Source: Pseudonocardia sp. (GTDB taxonomy: Bacteria; Actinomycetota; Actinomycetes; Mycobacteriales; Pseudonocardiaceae). Taken from it: a stretch of DNA of 64,000 nucleotides. The stretch covers positions 1 through 64,000 of the forward strand of contig NZ_JAODNI010000164.1 of NCBI RefSeq assembly GCF_025465255.1, given 5' to 3'. Under the pieces are notes generated by a model that was not told where the DNA came from, made no database searches, and worked only from the letters and a program-made list of their open reading frames with translations. Shown in pieces: positions 1 to 9,725 of the stretch. Numbering within the stretch: the stretch's first letter is position 1; each line of letters opens with the position of its first letter. The translations under genes and the position numbers were made by a program.

Positions 1-617
1 GACCCGCGGCTTCGCCTCTGACCGGACGCCGGTTCCGTAGGGTGCGCGGCAGGGACGTCTGCCATCCCCCTCGCCGATCTGGACGACTGGCTCGACTTTG
101 CCGAGGCCGTGCTCGGCCGCGCAGACAGCGGCACCTTGATCTCGGCGCCGGTCTCCAGCGTGGCGGGCTTGGTGCCGCCGGTGGAGCGGTCGCCCTGCAG
201 GCCCGGGTCCGTGTGCTGGATGACCAGCTCGACCGAGGTCGGCAGCTCGATGAACAGCGGGGTGTTCTCGTGGAACGACACCTGCGCCACCTGGTTCTCC
301 AGCAGGTAGTTGGCGTTCTCGCCGACGACCGGCGCGGGGAGCGGGATCTGGTCGAACGTGTCCCCGTCCATGAACATGAAGTCCGCGCCGTCGCGGTACA
401 GGTAGGTCATGTCCCGGCGGTCGACCGTCGCGGTCTCGACCTTGGTGCCGGCGTTGAACGTCTTGTCGACGACCTTGCCGGTCATCACGTTCTTCAGCGT
501 CGTGCGGACGAAGGCGCCGCCCTTGCCGGGCTTGACGTGCTGGAACGCCTGGACCGACCACAGCTGGCCCTCCAGGTTGAGCACCAAGCCGTTCTTCAGG
601 TCGTTCGTGGTGGCCAC
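1..617 (-). CDS. efp: Elongation factor P, C-terminus replaced at the window edge
   Basis: EF-P binds stalled ribosomes and relieves polyproline stalling. From a GTG at 617, preceded by AGGAG, the frame reads [10 protein letters not shown] and then the KOW-like domain with the KPGKGGAF loop (residues about 34-41) whose tip enters the peptidyl-transferase centre. The OB domains follow, through [12 protein letters not shown], which ends near base 126. Normal EF-P has about 25 more residues (an FI..GD..KVDTRDG.YLGR-type ending). Here the frame instead runs open into unrelated Ser/Arg-rich sequence to base 1. The upstream neighbour pepQ is the expected efp partner. This is either an assembly or contig-end chimera or a real truncation. 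Identity is certain up to residue about 164; integrity is doubtful. Confidence 0.85.
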   Translation of the reverse strand, partial: MATTNDLKNGLVLNLEGQLWSVQAFQHVKPGKGGAFVRTTLKNVMTGKVVDKTFNAGTKVETATVDRRDMTYLYRDGADFMFMDGDTFDQIPLPAPVVGENANYLLENQVAQVSFHENTPLFIELPTSVELVIQHTDPGLQGDRSTGGTKPATLETGAEIKVPLSARPSTASAKSSQSSRSARGMADVPAAHPTEPASGQRRSRG

Positions 618-717
618 GTGCGGGTATCTCCTGGTTCGTCGCGGTTCGTCGGAGGAGCGGGCATGCGGGAGCCGCACCTGCGAAGACCGGTACGACCGCA
701 CGCTGCGGAGTTCTCTG

Positions 718-749
718 CGGTGGACCACCGATCCCGGTGGGCTCCACCG
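718..749 (-). promoter_or_regulatory. Stem-loop in the efp leader
   Basis: Inverted repeat with outer arms CGGTGGA and TCCACCG, inner arms CACCG and CGGTG, and an ATCC loop. It lies just downstream of a candidate -10 (761-766) in the 219-base gap between pepQ and efp, so it would sit almost at the 5' end of an efp transcript. The function (mRNA stability or attenuation) is inference. Confidence 0.35.
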
Positions 750-760
750 AGCCGTCCGCA

Positions 761-766
761 AGGATA
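761..766 (-). promoter_or_regulatory. Candidate -10 element for efp
   Basis: TATCCT on the minus strand matches the actinobacterial TAnnnT -10 pattern and would give a leader of about 135 nt for efp. No convincing -35 is seen. The same hexamer precedes relA and pdxT in this window. This is weak evidence from a short motif. Confidence 0.3.
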
Positions 767-836
767 GCGCCGCGCTCCGACGGGCGGGGAGGCGCCCGGC
801 CTCCGCCGGCTGCCCGAGTGTTCCCGCCCGCATCGC

Positions 837-1922
837 CTACAGCTCGACCAGCTCGCGGGTGGTCAGCGTGATCGGCTCGGCCGCGCCCGCCAGGACGACG
901 AGCGTGTCCTCGATCCGCACTCCGCCGCGCCCCTCCAGGTAGACGCCCGGCTCGACGGTCACCGCCATGCCCTCGGCCAGCGCGCCCCTCCCCGACGCCG
1001 AGAGCGCCGGCGCCTCGTGGATCTGCAGGCCGACCCCGTGCCCCAGCCCGTGCAGGAACTGCTCGCCGCGGCCCGCGTCCGCGATGACGCTCCGGGACGC
1101 CTTGTCGACGTCGGACACCTGGGTCCCCGGCAGCACCGCGGCCCGCCCGGCGGCCTGCGACCGGGCGACCAGGTCGTACAGCTCGCGCTGCCAGTCCGCC
1201 GGCGGCCCGAGGACGAACGTGCGGGTCATGTCCGAGTGGTAGCCGTCGACGAGCGCGCCGAAGTCCAGCTTCACCAGGTCGCCGCGGCGCAGCTGCGCGC
1301 CGGTCGGGCTGTGGTGCGGGATGGCGGAGTTCGCGCCGGCGGCGACGATCGACTCGAACGCCGGGGCCTGCGCGCCGAGGCGGCGCATCCGCTCCTCAAG
1401 GTCCAGCGCGACGTCGCGCTCCGTGCGGCCCTCCCGGATCCCCCCGGCCGCGATCAGGTCGGCCAGCGCGGCGTCGGCGATCGCGCAGGCCCGGCGCAGG
1501 GCGTCGATCTCGGTGTCGTCCTTCACCACCCGCAGCTGCTGGACCAGCCCGGGCGCGCGTTCCAGGGTGACGCCCTCGGCCGCGTCGACGAGCGCGCGGT
1601 GCTCCTCGACGGTGACGGCGTCCGACTCGAAGCCCAGCGCCGCGACGTCCAGCGCCGCGGCCCGCCCGATCAGCGCTCGGGCGGTCGCGCGCTCGATGAC
1701 GGGCACCAGGTCCGGCACCTCCGCGGCGGACTGGGTCAGGTAGCGGCCGTCCGTGCCGAACCGGGTCCGGGCGTCGCCGTCGGCGTGCAGGAGCAGCGCG
1801 GCGTTGGAACCGGTGAACCCGGTCAGGTACCGCACGTTGACCAGGTCGGTGACCAGCAGGGCGTCGAGCCCGGCCTCTCGGACGAGCGCGCGGAGAGCCG
1901 TCCGGCGGGACGCGTGAGACAT
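837..1922 (-). CDS. pepQ: M24 family Xaa-Pro peptidase
   Basis: Cytoplasmic dimetal aminopeptidase/prolidase of the creatinase fold, 361 aa. An N-terminal creatinase-N domain (about 8-125) is followed by the M24 catalytic domain. The five expected metal ligands are visible: D220 (KLDFG), D231 (HSDMTR), H295 (GLGHGVG), E324 (VEPG) and E338 (RIEDT). The length is normal for the actinobacterial PepQ encoded upstream of efp. It precedes efp on the same strand with a 219-base gap and starts only 23 bases from the divergent MBL gene, so the two promoters must lie within each other's 5' ends. Whether it cleaves Xaa-Pro dipeptides or longer N-termini cannot be told. Confidence 0.9.
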   Translation of the reverse strand: MSHASRRTALRALVREAGLDALLVTDLVNVRYLTGFTGSNAALLLHADGDARTRFGTDGRYLTQSAAEVPDLVPVIERATARALIGRAAALDVAALGFESDAVTVEEHRALVDAAEGVTLERAPGLVQQLRVVKDDTEIDALRRACAIADAALADLIAAGGIREGRTERDVALDLEERMRRLGAQAPAFESIVAAGANSAIPHHSPTGAQLRRGDLVKLDFGALVDGYHSDMTRTFVLGPPADWQRELYDLVARSQAAGRAAVLPGTQVSDVDKASRSVIADAGRGEQFLHGLGHGVGLQIHEAPALSASGRGALAEGMAVTVEPGVYLEGRGGVRIEDTLVVLAGAAEPITLTTRELVEL

Positions 1923-1945
1923 GGTTGCCAGCCTAGGCTGGGCGC

Positions 1946-2686
1946 GTGAACGCAGGCATCAGCGGCGGTACCGAGGGTCTCTACTTCCGGCAGCTGCTCT
2001 CCGGCCAGGACTACGCCGTGGGCGACCGGATCGCCGCGCAGATGGTCAACTTCTCCTACCTGATCGGGGACCTCGCGACGCGCGAGGCGGTCGTCGTCGA
2101 TCCCGCGTACGCGCCCGGGGACCTGCTCGACATCGTCGAGGCCGACGGGATGCGGCTCACCGGAGTGCTGGTGACGCACCACCATCCGGACCACGTCGGC
2201 GGCCGGATGATGGGCTTCGACCTGACCGGGCTCGCGGAGCTGCTCGGCCGCGCGCCGGTCCCCGTGCACGTCCAGCGGGCGGAGGCGGAGTGGGTCACCA
2301 AGGTCACCGGGATAGCCGCGAGCGACCTCACCCCGCACGACAACGACGACCTGCTGCAGGTCGGGAGCGTGCCGATCCGGCTGCTGCACACCCCCGGGCA
2401 CACGCCGGGGAGCCAGTGCTTCCTCATCGGGCAGGGCCACGGCGGGCGGCTCGTCGCCGGGGACACGCTGTTCCTGCAGGGCTGCGGCCGCACGGACTTC
2501 CCGGGCGGGGACGTCGAGGCGATGTACACCAGCCTGCAGCGGCTCGCCACGCTCGCCGGGAACCCCGTCGTCTACCCGGGCCACCGGTACTCCGACGACT
2601 CCAGCTCGCCGCTACTGGACGTCCGGAGGAGCAACGTGGTCTTCCGCCCCCGCTCCCAGGAGGAGTTCGTGATGGCCTTCGGCTGA
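1946..2686 (+). CDS. MBL-fold metal-dependent hydrolase
   Basis: Metallo-beta-lactamase-fold enzyme of 246 aa beginning with GTG. The metal site is THHHPDHVGG (HxHxDH, about residues 76-83), followed by HTPGHTPGS, the bridging Asp in AGDTLF and a C-terminal YPGHRY histidine. This is the glyoxalase II / ETHE1-like ligand set. Family members hydrolyse thioesters or act on persulfides; the substrate here is unknown. It is divergent from pepQ and convergent with aroQ, with a strong hairpin between the ends. Confidence 0.8.
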   Translation: MNAGISGGTEGLYFRQLLSGQDYAVGDRIAAQMVNFSYLIGDLATREAVVVDPAYAPGDLLDIVEADGMRLTGVLVTHHHPDHVGGRMMGFDLTGLAELLGRAPVPVHVQRAEAEWVTKVTGIAASDLTPHDNDDLLQVGSVPIRLLHTPGHTPGSQCFLIGQGHGGRLVAGDTLFLQGCGRTDFPGGDVEAMYTSLQRLATLAGNPVVYPGHRYSDDSSSPLLDVRRSNVVFRPRSQEEFVMAFG

Positions 2687-2704
2687 GCCCCCCTGGTCGC
2701 GGTG

Positions 2705-2753
2705 TGGAGCCACGACGCGCTCTTCGCGCCTCCCCGGTCGCGTCAAGGCTCCA
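2705..2753. terminator. Hairpin between convergent MBL gene and aroQ
   Basis: Arms TGGAGCC-ac-GACGCG and CGCGTC-aa-GGCTCCA enclose a 19-base loop. The position between two converging genes suits a bidirectional terminator. There is no U-tract, as is common in high-GC actinobacteria. Confidence 0.55.
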
Positions 2754-2787
2754 TAACGCGGATTCCGGCGTCGAGAAGCGCGTGCGG

Positions 2788-4319
<1,532 letters not shown>

Positions 4320-4353
4320 CTAACCGGCTGCCGTTCCCCCCTCCCTGGGCCTC

Positions 4354-4983
4354 TCAGCCCTGGGGGCGGCCCAGCACCGGATCGGGCAGCGGCGAGTCCT
4401 CGTGCGGGGTGGGGCGGTCGTCCGGGTCCACCGCGTCCGCGGCCGCCGGCGGCAGCTCGTCCGGGCCCTCGCCCAGCGCCGCCAGCACCGCCGCGGCCAC
4501 CTGGTTCGCGCTCCGGCGCACCGTGTCCACCTCGACCGTCGCGACCTCGCGGTAGAGCGGGGCGCGGGCGTCGAGCAGGGCCCGGAACGTCGCGCGCGGG
4601 TTGACCCCGGCGAGCAGCGGGCGCGCGGTGGACATGCCGGTGCGGCGCAGCCCGTCCGCCAGCCCGACGGTCAGCGACACCACCCGGTGCCCGCGCAGCT
4701 TCACCCGCGTGGCCTCGGCCAGCACGGACCCGCCGCCGAGCGCCAGCACGCCGCAGTCCCGGGACAGCAGCTCCGCGACGACCTCGCGTTCGAGCGCCCG
4801 GAAGGCGCCCTCGCCGTCCTGCAGGAACATGTCCGCGACGGTCTTGCCGATCCGCGTCTCGATCTCGGCGTCGACGTCGGTGAAGCCGACGCCGAGACGC
4901 CTGCCCAGGACCTTGCCGACCGTGCTCTTGCCCGAACCCGGGGGCCCGACGAGCACCAACGTGGGGCGGTCCTGCTCACTCAT
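4354..4983 (-). CDS. aroK: Shikimate kinase
   Basis: ATP-dependent phosphorylation of shikimate to shikimate 3-phosphate. The P-loop GPPGSGKST lies at about residues 13-21, shikimate-binding DVDAEIE at about 37-43 and GGGS in the lid region. A Pro/Asp-rich C-terminal tail of about 35 residues extends it to 209 aa, beyond the usual 170-180. The start overlaps the aroC stop by eight bases, showing coupled translation. Confidence 0.93.
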   Translation of the reverse strand: MSEQDRPTLVLVGPPGSGKSTVGKVLGRRLGVGFTDVDAEIETRIGKTVADMFLQDGEGAFRALEREVVAELLSRDCGVLALGGGSVLAEATRVKLRGHRVVSLTVGLADGLRRTGMSTARPLLAGVNPRATFRALLDARAPLYREVATVEVDTVRRSANQVAAAVLAALGEGPDELPPAAADAVDPDDRPTPHEDSPLPDPVLGRPQG

Positions 4984-6184
4984 TCGGCCGCTCCCGATCG
5001 GCCGCGCGGAGCGGTCCGGCGGACTCCAGGTAGGAGGCGACGTTGCGCCGGGTCTCCGCGATCGAGTCCCCGCCGAACTTCTCCAGCGCCGCGTCCGCCA
5101 GCACCAGCGCCACCATCGACTCCACGACGACGCCGGCCCGCGGCACCGCGCACGCGTCCGAACGCTGGTGGATGCCGGTGGCCTCCTCCCCCGTCGCCAC
5201 GTCCACCGTGCGCAGCGCCCGCGGCACGGTCGAGATGGGCTTCATCGCGACCCGGACCCGCACGGGCTCGCCGTTGGTCATGCCGCCCTCGATGCCCCCG
5301 GCCCGGTTGGACAACCGCTTGATCGGGTCCCCGGGGATCATCTCGTCGTGCGCGGCGCTGCCCCGGCGGTGGGCGGTGCGGAACCCGTCGCCGATCTCGA
5401 CGCCCTTCATCGCCTGGACGCCCATCAGGGCCGCGGCCAGGCGCGCGTCGAGGCGGCGGTCCGCGTGCACGTAGGAGCCGATGCCGACGGGCAGCCCGTA
5501 GGCGATCACCTCGATGACGCCGCCGAGGGTGTCCCCGTCCTCGTGCGCCGCGTCGATCTCGGCGATCATCCGCGCCGTCGTCTCCTCGGAGAACGCGCGG
5601 ACCGGGCTCGCGTCAACCCGGTCCAGGTCGCCGGGGCCGGGCACGGGCTGGTCCTCCGGGGCGTCGACCGCCCCGATCGCGACGACGTGGGACACGACGT
5701 CCACCCCGAACGCCTGTTTGAGGAACGCCTTGGCCACGGTCCCGAGCACCACCCGGGACGCCGTCTCCCGCGCACTGGCCCGCTCGAGCACCGGGCGCGC
5801 GTCGTCGAAGCCGTACTTGGTCATGCCGGCGAGGTCCGCGTGCCCGGGGCGGGGCCGGGTGAGCGGGGCGTTGCGCGCGCGGTTGGCGATCAGCTCGGGG
5901 TCCACCGGGTCGGCGGCCATCACCGTCTCCCACTTGGGCCACTCGGTGTTGCCGATCCGCACGGCCACCGGGCCGCCCTGGGTGAGGCCGTGCCGGATGC
6001 CGCCGATCACCTCGAGCTCGTCCGCCTCGAACGCCATCCGGGGGCTGCGGCCGTGGCCGAGCTTGCGGCGGGCCAGCTCGGCCTGCAGCTCCTTGGTGGT
6101 GACCTCGACGCCGGCGACCATGCCCTCGAGCACGGCGACCAGCGCGGGGCCGTGGGACTCCCCGGCAGTGATCCAACGCAACAC
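4976..6184 (-). CDS. aroC: Chorismate synthase
   Basis: Last shikimate step: FMNH2-dependent elimination of phosphate from EPSP to give chorismate. From GTG 6184 ([13 protein letters not shown]) the protein is 402 aa, the usual length. It has the GESHG start signature, the GHGRS loop and the [12 protein letters not shown]-terminal signature. An upstream in-frame extension is not supported, because the conserved N-terminus begins at the chosen GTG and GAGAGG lies just upstream. First gene of the aroC-K-B-Q operon, 13 bases after the prepilin peptidase stop. Confidence 0.95.
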   Translation of the reverse strand: MLRWITAGESHGPALVAVLEGMVAGVEVTTKELQAELARRKLGHGRSPRMAFEADELEVIGGIRHGLTQGGPVAVRIGNTEWPKWETVMAADPVDPELIANRARNAPLTRPRPGHADLAGMTKYGFDDARPVLERASARETASRVVLGTVAKAFLKQAFGVDVVSHVVAIGAVDAPEDQPVPGPGDLDRVDASPVRAFSEETTARMIAEIDAAHEDGDTLGGVIEVIAYGLPVGIGSYVHADRRLDARLAAALMGVQAMKGVEIGDGFRTAHRRGSAAHDEMIPGDPIKRLSNRAGGIEGGMTNGEPVRVRVAMKPISTVPRALRTVDVATGEEATGIHQRSDACAVPRAGVVVESMVALVLADAALEKFGGDSIAETRRNVASYLESAGPLRAADRERPNE

Positions 6185-6197
6185 GCCCGCAATCCTC

Positions 6198-6836
6198 TCA
6201 CCCCGCACCGAACGACCCGGCCGCCAGGGCGACCACCGCCCAGGACGCGACCAGCATCGACGGCCCGTGCGGCACCTCGCGGCGACCGCGCCGCAGGAGG
6301 ACCAGCGCCAGAGTGGCACTGATCAGCGCCGCCAGCACCGTCCCGAGGAGCACCGCCGGCCAGGAGACCGCCGCCAGCACGGCGCCCACGGGGGCCGCCA
6401 ACTTCACGTCGCCGGCCCCGAGCGCGCAGGGCGACACCAGGTGGACCAGGGCGTGGGCGCCCAGCAGCAGCGCGGCCCCGCCCGCCGCCCGCAGCACGGC
6501 ACCGAACCCGAGCGGCACCAGCAGCAGGAGCACCGCGGGGACGGCCGGCAGGGTGAGGGTGTCCGGCAGCCGCCGGTGCACGACGTCGACCGCCCCGCAG
6601 GCGACCAGCAGCCAGCCGAGCCCGAGGACGAGCGGCAGCCACCGGACGTCCGCCCCGCCCTGCAGCACCACGGCCGTGCCGAGCCCCCAGACGAGCGCCA
6701 CCGCCACCTCGCACCACGGCGGCGACACCCGGGCACCGCGTCGCAACCGGGCCAGCAGGAGCCGGGCGCCGCGGCCCGCCACCGCGCCGTCGACCATTGC
6801 GAGGGCCACGAGCAGGAGCATCGTCCCGGAGTTCAT
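6198..6836 (-). CDS. Prepilin peptidase (A24 family)
   Basis: Integral membrane aspartic protease of about 212 aa, related to PilD/TadV, which cleaves type IV-like prepilin leaders. The two catalytic Asp motifs are visible: [10 protein letters not shown] after the third membrane segment and GAGDVKLA (GxGD) later. Around six hydrophobic helices are apparent, and the N-terminal methyltransferase domain of full PilD is missing, as is usual in actinobacteria. M. tuberculosis has the same gene here (Rv2551c) beside aroE, but aroE is absent in this window. No pilin genes are nearby. Confidence 0.8.
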   Translation of the reverse strand: MNSGTMLLLVALAMVDGAVAGRGARLLLARLRRGARVSPPWCEVAVALVWGLGTAVVLQGGADVRWLPLVLGLGWLLVACGAVDVVHRRLPDTLTLPAVPAVLLLLVPLGFGAVLRAAGGAALLLGAHALVHLVSPCALGAGDVKLAAPVGAVLAAVSWPAVLLGTVLAALISATLALVLLRRGRREVPHGPSMLVASWAVVALAAGSFGAG

Positions 6837-6982
6837 GCCCACGATGCTGCGGCCGCACCGGGCCGCCGCGCGGACGAATGCGCTCGTTGTGGACAGGCGG
6901 GAGGGGGTGGGGACAACCCGGGCGTAGGCACCGCGGCCACGGTGACGGAGTCGGTCCCCCGTGGTAGTGCGCACCGGGCAGG

Positions 6983-7852
6983 ATGGCGTGGGTGCTCTCC
7001 CGACGTCCCGAACGGACCGCCTCCGCGGTGATCCGTGCCGAGGTCGACCACGGCCTCGCGGAGCTGGTCGGGGACCCCGACCGGCCCCAGGCGTGGACGC
7101 TGCTGCTCGACGGCACCGCCCAGTCCCACGTCGACCTCGACGACCCCGAGCATCTGGAGTTCGAGTACGTCCGGCGGATCGCGCACGTCGTGGACACGAT
7201 CGCGCCGGCGCACCGGCCCGTCCGCGCGGTGCACCTGGGCGGTGGCGCGTGGACGCTGCCCCGCTACGTCGCCGCGACCCGGCCCGGATCCGTCCAGCGG
7301 GTCGTCGACCTCGACGCGGCGCTGATCGAGCTGGTCCGCACCCGGCTGCCCGTGGACGACCCGGGGATCCAGCTGCAGAGCGGCGACGCGCGGGCCCGGC
7401 TGGCCGGCATCCCCGCGGGCGGCACCGATCTCGCCGTGCTCGACGTGTTCGCGGGCGCCCGCACGCCGGCGCACCTGACGTCGGTCGAGTTCGTCCGCGA
7501 CGCCCACCGCATCCTGGCGCCCGGGGGCGTCTACGTCGCGAACGTGGCCGACGGCGGCCCGCTGCACTTCGCCCGCAGCCAGGTCGCGACGGCGGCGGCC
7601 GTGTTCGCCGAGCTCGCGCTGATCGCCGTGCCCGACCTGCTCACCGGGCGCCGCTTCGGCAACCTGGTGCTGATCGCGTCGGATGCGCCGCTGCCGGTTC
7701 CCGAGCTGTGCCGCCGGACCGCGTCCGACCCGTTCCGCGCCACCGTCCTCGACGACGACGAGGCCCGCGCCTTCGCCGGGAACGCGGAGCCGCGCACGGA
7801 CCGGACCGCGACCCCGTCGACCGATCCCCCGGCGGGCTTCTTCGGGCGCTGA
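6983..7852 (+). CDS. Spermidine synthase-like methyltransferase-fold protein
   Basis: 289 aa with a Rossmann core resembling polyamine aminopropyltransferases: VHLGGGAWTLPRY (about 83-95, the GGG nucleotide loop), VVDLDAALIEL for the ribose-binding acid, and LAVLDVFAG in place of the catalytic DxxD region. Actinobacterial relatives are annotated as spermidine synthase-like, but the lack of a clear DxxxG aminopropyl site makes true spermidine synthesis uncertain. It is divergent from the prepilin peptidase gene and occupies the place where mycobacteria carry aroE. Confidence 0.65.
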   Translation: MAWVLSRRPERTASAVIRAEVDHGLAELVGDPDRPQAWTLLLDGTAQSHVDLDDPEHLEFEYVRRIAHVVDTIAPAHRPVRAVHLGGGAWTLPRYVAATRPGSVQRVVDLDAALIELVRTRLPVDDPGIQLQSGDARARLAGIPAGGTDLAVLDVFAGARTPAHLTSVEFVRDAHRILAPGGVYVANVADGGPLHFARSQVATAAAVFAELALIAVPDLLTGRRFGNLVLIASDAPLPVPELCRRTASDPFRATVLDDDEARAFAGNAEPRTDRTATPSTDPPAGFFGR

Positions 7853-7870
7853 GCCCGCTTCAGGGTCTGG

Positions 7871-7906
7871 CCTGCGGATCTGTGCCGCCGGCTGGAGATC
7901 CGCAGG
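7871..7906. terminator. Perfect hairpin between convergent genes
   Basis: CCTGCGGATCT and AGATCCGCAGG form an 11-bp perfect stem with a 14-base loop, between the spermidine-synthase-like gene (+) and mltG (-). It is likely a bidirectional terminator. Confidence 0.65.
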
Positions 7907-7915
7907 ACGGGCCCT

Positions 7916-9127
7916 CTAGAACGCGCCGTTGGCGATCGCCTTCCGCACGTTCTCCTGGTGCTCCGGCAACGTCGTCGCGAAGCAGGAGGTGCCGTCCGTC
8001 TGGCAGCGCACGAAGTACTCCCACGGCCCCGGCTCGGGGTTCAGCGCGGAGGCGATCGCGGCCTTGCCGGGGGCGGCGATGGGCGTGGGCGGGAGGCCCG
8101 TGTTCTGGTAGCTGTTGTACGGCCCGGCCGTGCCGCGGGCCTCCGCCGTGGTGCGCAGCGCCTGCAGGTCCAGCGGGTAGTTGACCGTGGAGTCCAGCTC
8201 GAGGCGCCGGTCGCCCGCCAGCCGGTTGACGATCGCGCGGGACACCTTCGGCATGTCCGGCGTGATGCCCTCCTTCTCGGCCAGCGAGGAGAGCACCAGC
8301 AGCTGGTAGGAGCTCAGGCCGTTGCGGTTCTCGTCCCCGCCCAGGCCGTTCGTCGCGAGCCGGGCGACCGAGACCCCCAGCACGGACTTCCACACCTCCG
8401 CGGCCGGGGTGCCCGGCGCGACGTCGTAGAGCCCGGGGACGACGAGCCCCTCGAAGCGCCGGCCGGGCTCGGCGCGCGTCACGTCCTCGACGGCCCACGG
8501 CGGCACCCCGAGCGACGCCGGGTCCGCCGTCGCCATCGTGTTCCGCAGGTCGTCGGCGCTCACGCAGGTGCGCGCCCCGTCGAGCTGCGCACAGGTGGCG
8601 GAGGAGATCAGGCTGAGCACGCCCGGCGTGACGGTGCCGTCCGGCGAGCGCGTGTCGTCGAGCTGGACGCCGCCGCGGACCTCCATGCGGCCGACGCGCG
8701 ACGCGGGATCCAGGATCGCGCCGACGGCGTCCTCGCCGGACATCTTGAGCTTCACCTGGTAGTAGCCCGGCTGCACCGAGCGGATCGCGGCGTTCTCCGC
8801 GGCCGCCTCGGTGAAGGCCTCCGGGCTCGCGACGACGCCGCGGCGGGCCAGCATGGTCGCGATCTGCCGGGTGGAGTCCCCGTCGAGCACGCGGACGACG
8901 GCGTCGCCCTCGCCGGGGCCGTCGAAGTCGTCGGTGAAGAGGTACGAGCCGAGGAAGTAGGCGCCACCACCGAACACCGCGCCCAGCAGGACCAGGATCG
9001 CCAGCAGGATGAACAGGCCCCGGCGGCGACGGCGGCGGCCCCGCTCACGCAGCTCGGCCCGCCGGGCGGAGAGCTCCTCGCGCCGGGTGGTGCGCAGCCC
9101 GGAACCGTCCGTCACCGGGGCGTCCAC
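7916..9127 (-). CDS. mltG: Endolytic transglycosylase MltG
   Basis: Inner-membrane lytic transglycosylase that cuts nascent glycan strands and sets their length. The 403 aa protein has a cytoplasmic basic N-terminus (about 1-37), one membrane helix (about 38-60), a LysM-like segment and the YceG domain. The catalytic Glu is in SLAEKEG, with NRL, the YN.Y..GLPP-type signature (YNSYQNTGLPPTPI) and NPEPGPWEYF. It sits upstream of ruvX as in most actinobacteria (Rv2553c-Rv2554c order). Confidence 0.92.
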   Translation of the reverse strand: MDAPVTDGSGLRTTRREELSARRAELRERGRRRRRRGLFILLAILVLLGAVFGGGAYFLGSYLFTDDFDGPGEGDAVVRVLDGDSTRQIATMLARRGVVASPEAFTEAAAENAAIRSVQPGYYQVKLKMSGEDAVGAILDPASRVGRMEVRGGVQLDDTRSPDGTVTPGVLSLISSATCAQLDGARTCVSADDLRNTMATADPASLGVPPWAVEDVTRAEPGRRFEGLVVPGLYDVAPGTPAAEVWKSVLGVSVARLATNGLGGDENRNGLSSYQLLVLSSLAEKEGITPDMPKVSRAIVNRLAGDRRLELDSTVNYPLDLQALRTTAEARGTAGPYNSYQNTGLPPTPIAAPGKAAIASALNPEPGPWEYFVRCQTDGTSCFATTLPEHQENVRKAIANGAF

Positions 9128-9226
9128 GGCCGGGGCGGCGGGGGCGCGGCGCGACCGTTCACGTCCCCGAGCGTAGCCAGCCGGTGTCCGGCGGGTGTCG
9201 AGGGCCCCACACGGGACCCGCGGCCC

Positions 9227-9661
9227 TCACCGGGCACGGGCCCCGTCGAGGTAACCCTGCAGGATGCCGACGGCCGCCGCCTGGTCGATGACGGCCCGTT
9301 GCTTGCGCCCCTTCACCCCGCGCGCGCGGAGCTGCTGGGTGGCGACGACCGTCGTCAGCCGCTCGTCGTGCAGGACCACCGGCACGTCGACGACGCCTCG
9401 GATGGCCTCCGCGAACTCCAGCGCGAGCTGCGCCGCGGGCCCCTCGCGCCCGGCGAGGGTCCGCGGCAGCCCGACGACGACCTCGACGGCCTCGTGTTCC
9501 GCGACGAGCTCGGCGAGCGCTCGCAGGTCGGCCCCGCCCGCCACGTCCCGGGCGAGGGTGACGAGCGGGGTGGCGATGATCCCGTCCGGGTCGCACAGCG
9601 CGACGCCGACCCGCACCGCCCCGACGTCGACGCCCAGCCGGCGCCCCCGCGTGAACGTCAT
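9227..9661 (-). CDS. ruvX: RuvX/YqgF Holliday junction resolvase-like nuclease
   Basis: RNase H-fold protein of 144 aa implicated in 16S rRNA 5'-end maturation and/or DNA junction processing. It begins [17 protein letters not shown] (first acidic residue in GVDVG) and has [13 protein letters not shown] and a DERLTT signature with the second acid. ATG 9661 was chosen because the conserved GVD strand follows within ten residues; the longer frame upstream is Arg/Ser-rich and non-conserved. It lies between alaS and mltG. Confidence 0.9.
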   Translation of the reverse strand: MTFTRGRRLGVDVGAVRVGVALCDPDGIIATPLVTLARDVAGGADLRALAELVAEHEAVEVVVGLPRTLAGREGPAAQLALEFAEAIRGVVDVPVVLHDERLTTVVATQQLRARGVKGRKQRAVIDQAAAVGILQGYLDGARAR

Positions 9662-9725
9662 CGCCGGCACCCGTGGCGCGAACGTGCCGCCACGGGGAAC
9701 GAGAGCGCCATGAGTGCCGCCGCCC

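Noticed and set aside
22-309. Plus-strand frame with [18 protein letters not shown] near the window start
   Set aside because: The motif looks protein-like but the frame has no start codon before it and continues into the antisense of efp. It may be part of the sequence joined at the breakpoint; no family recognised.
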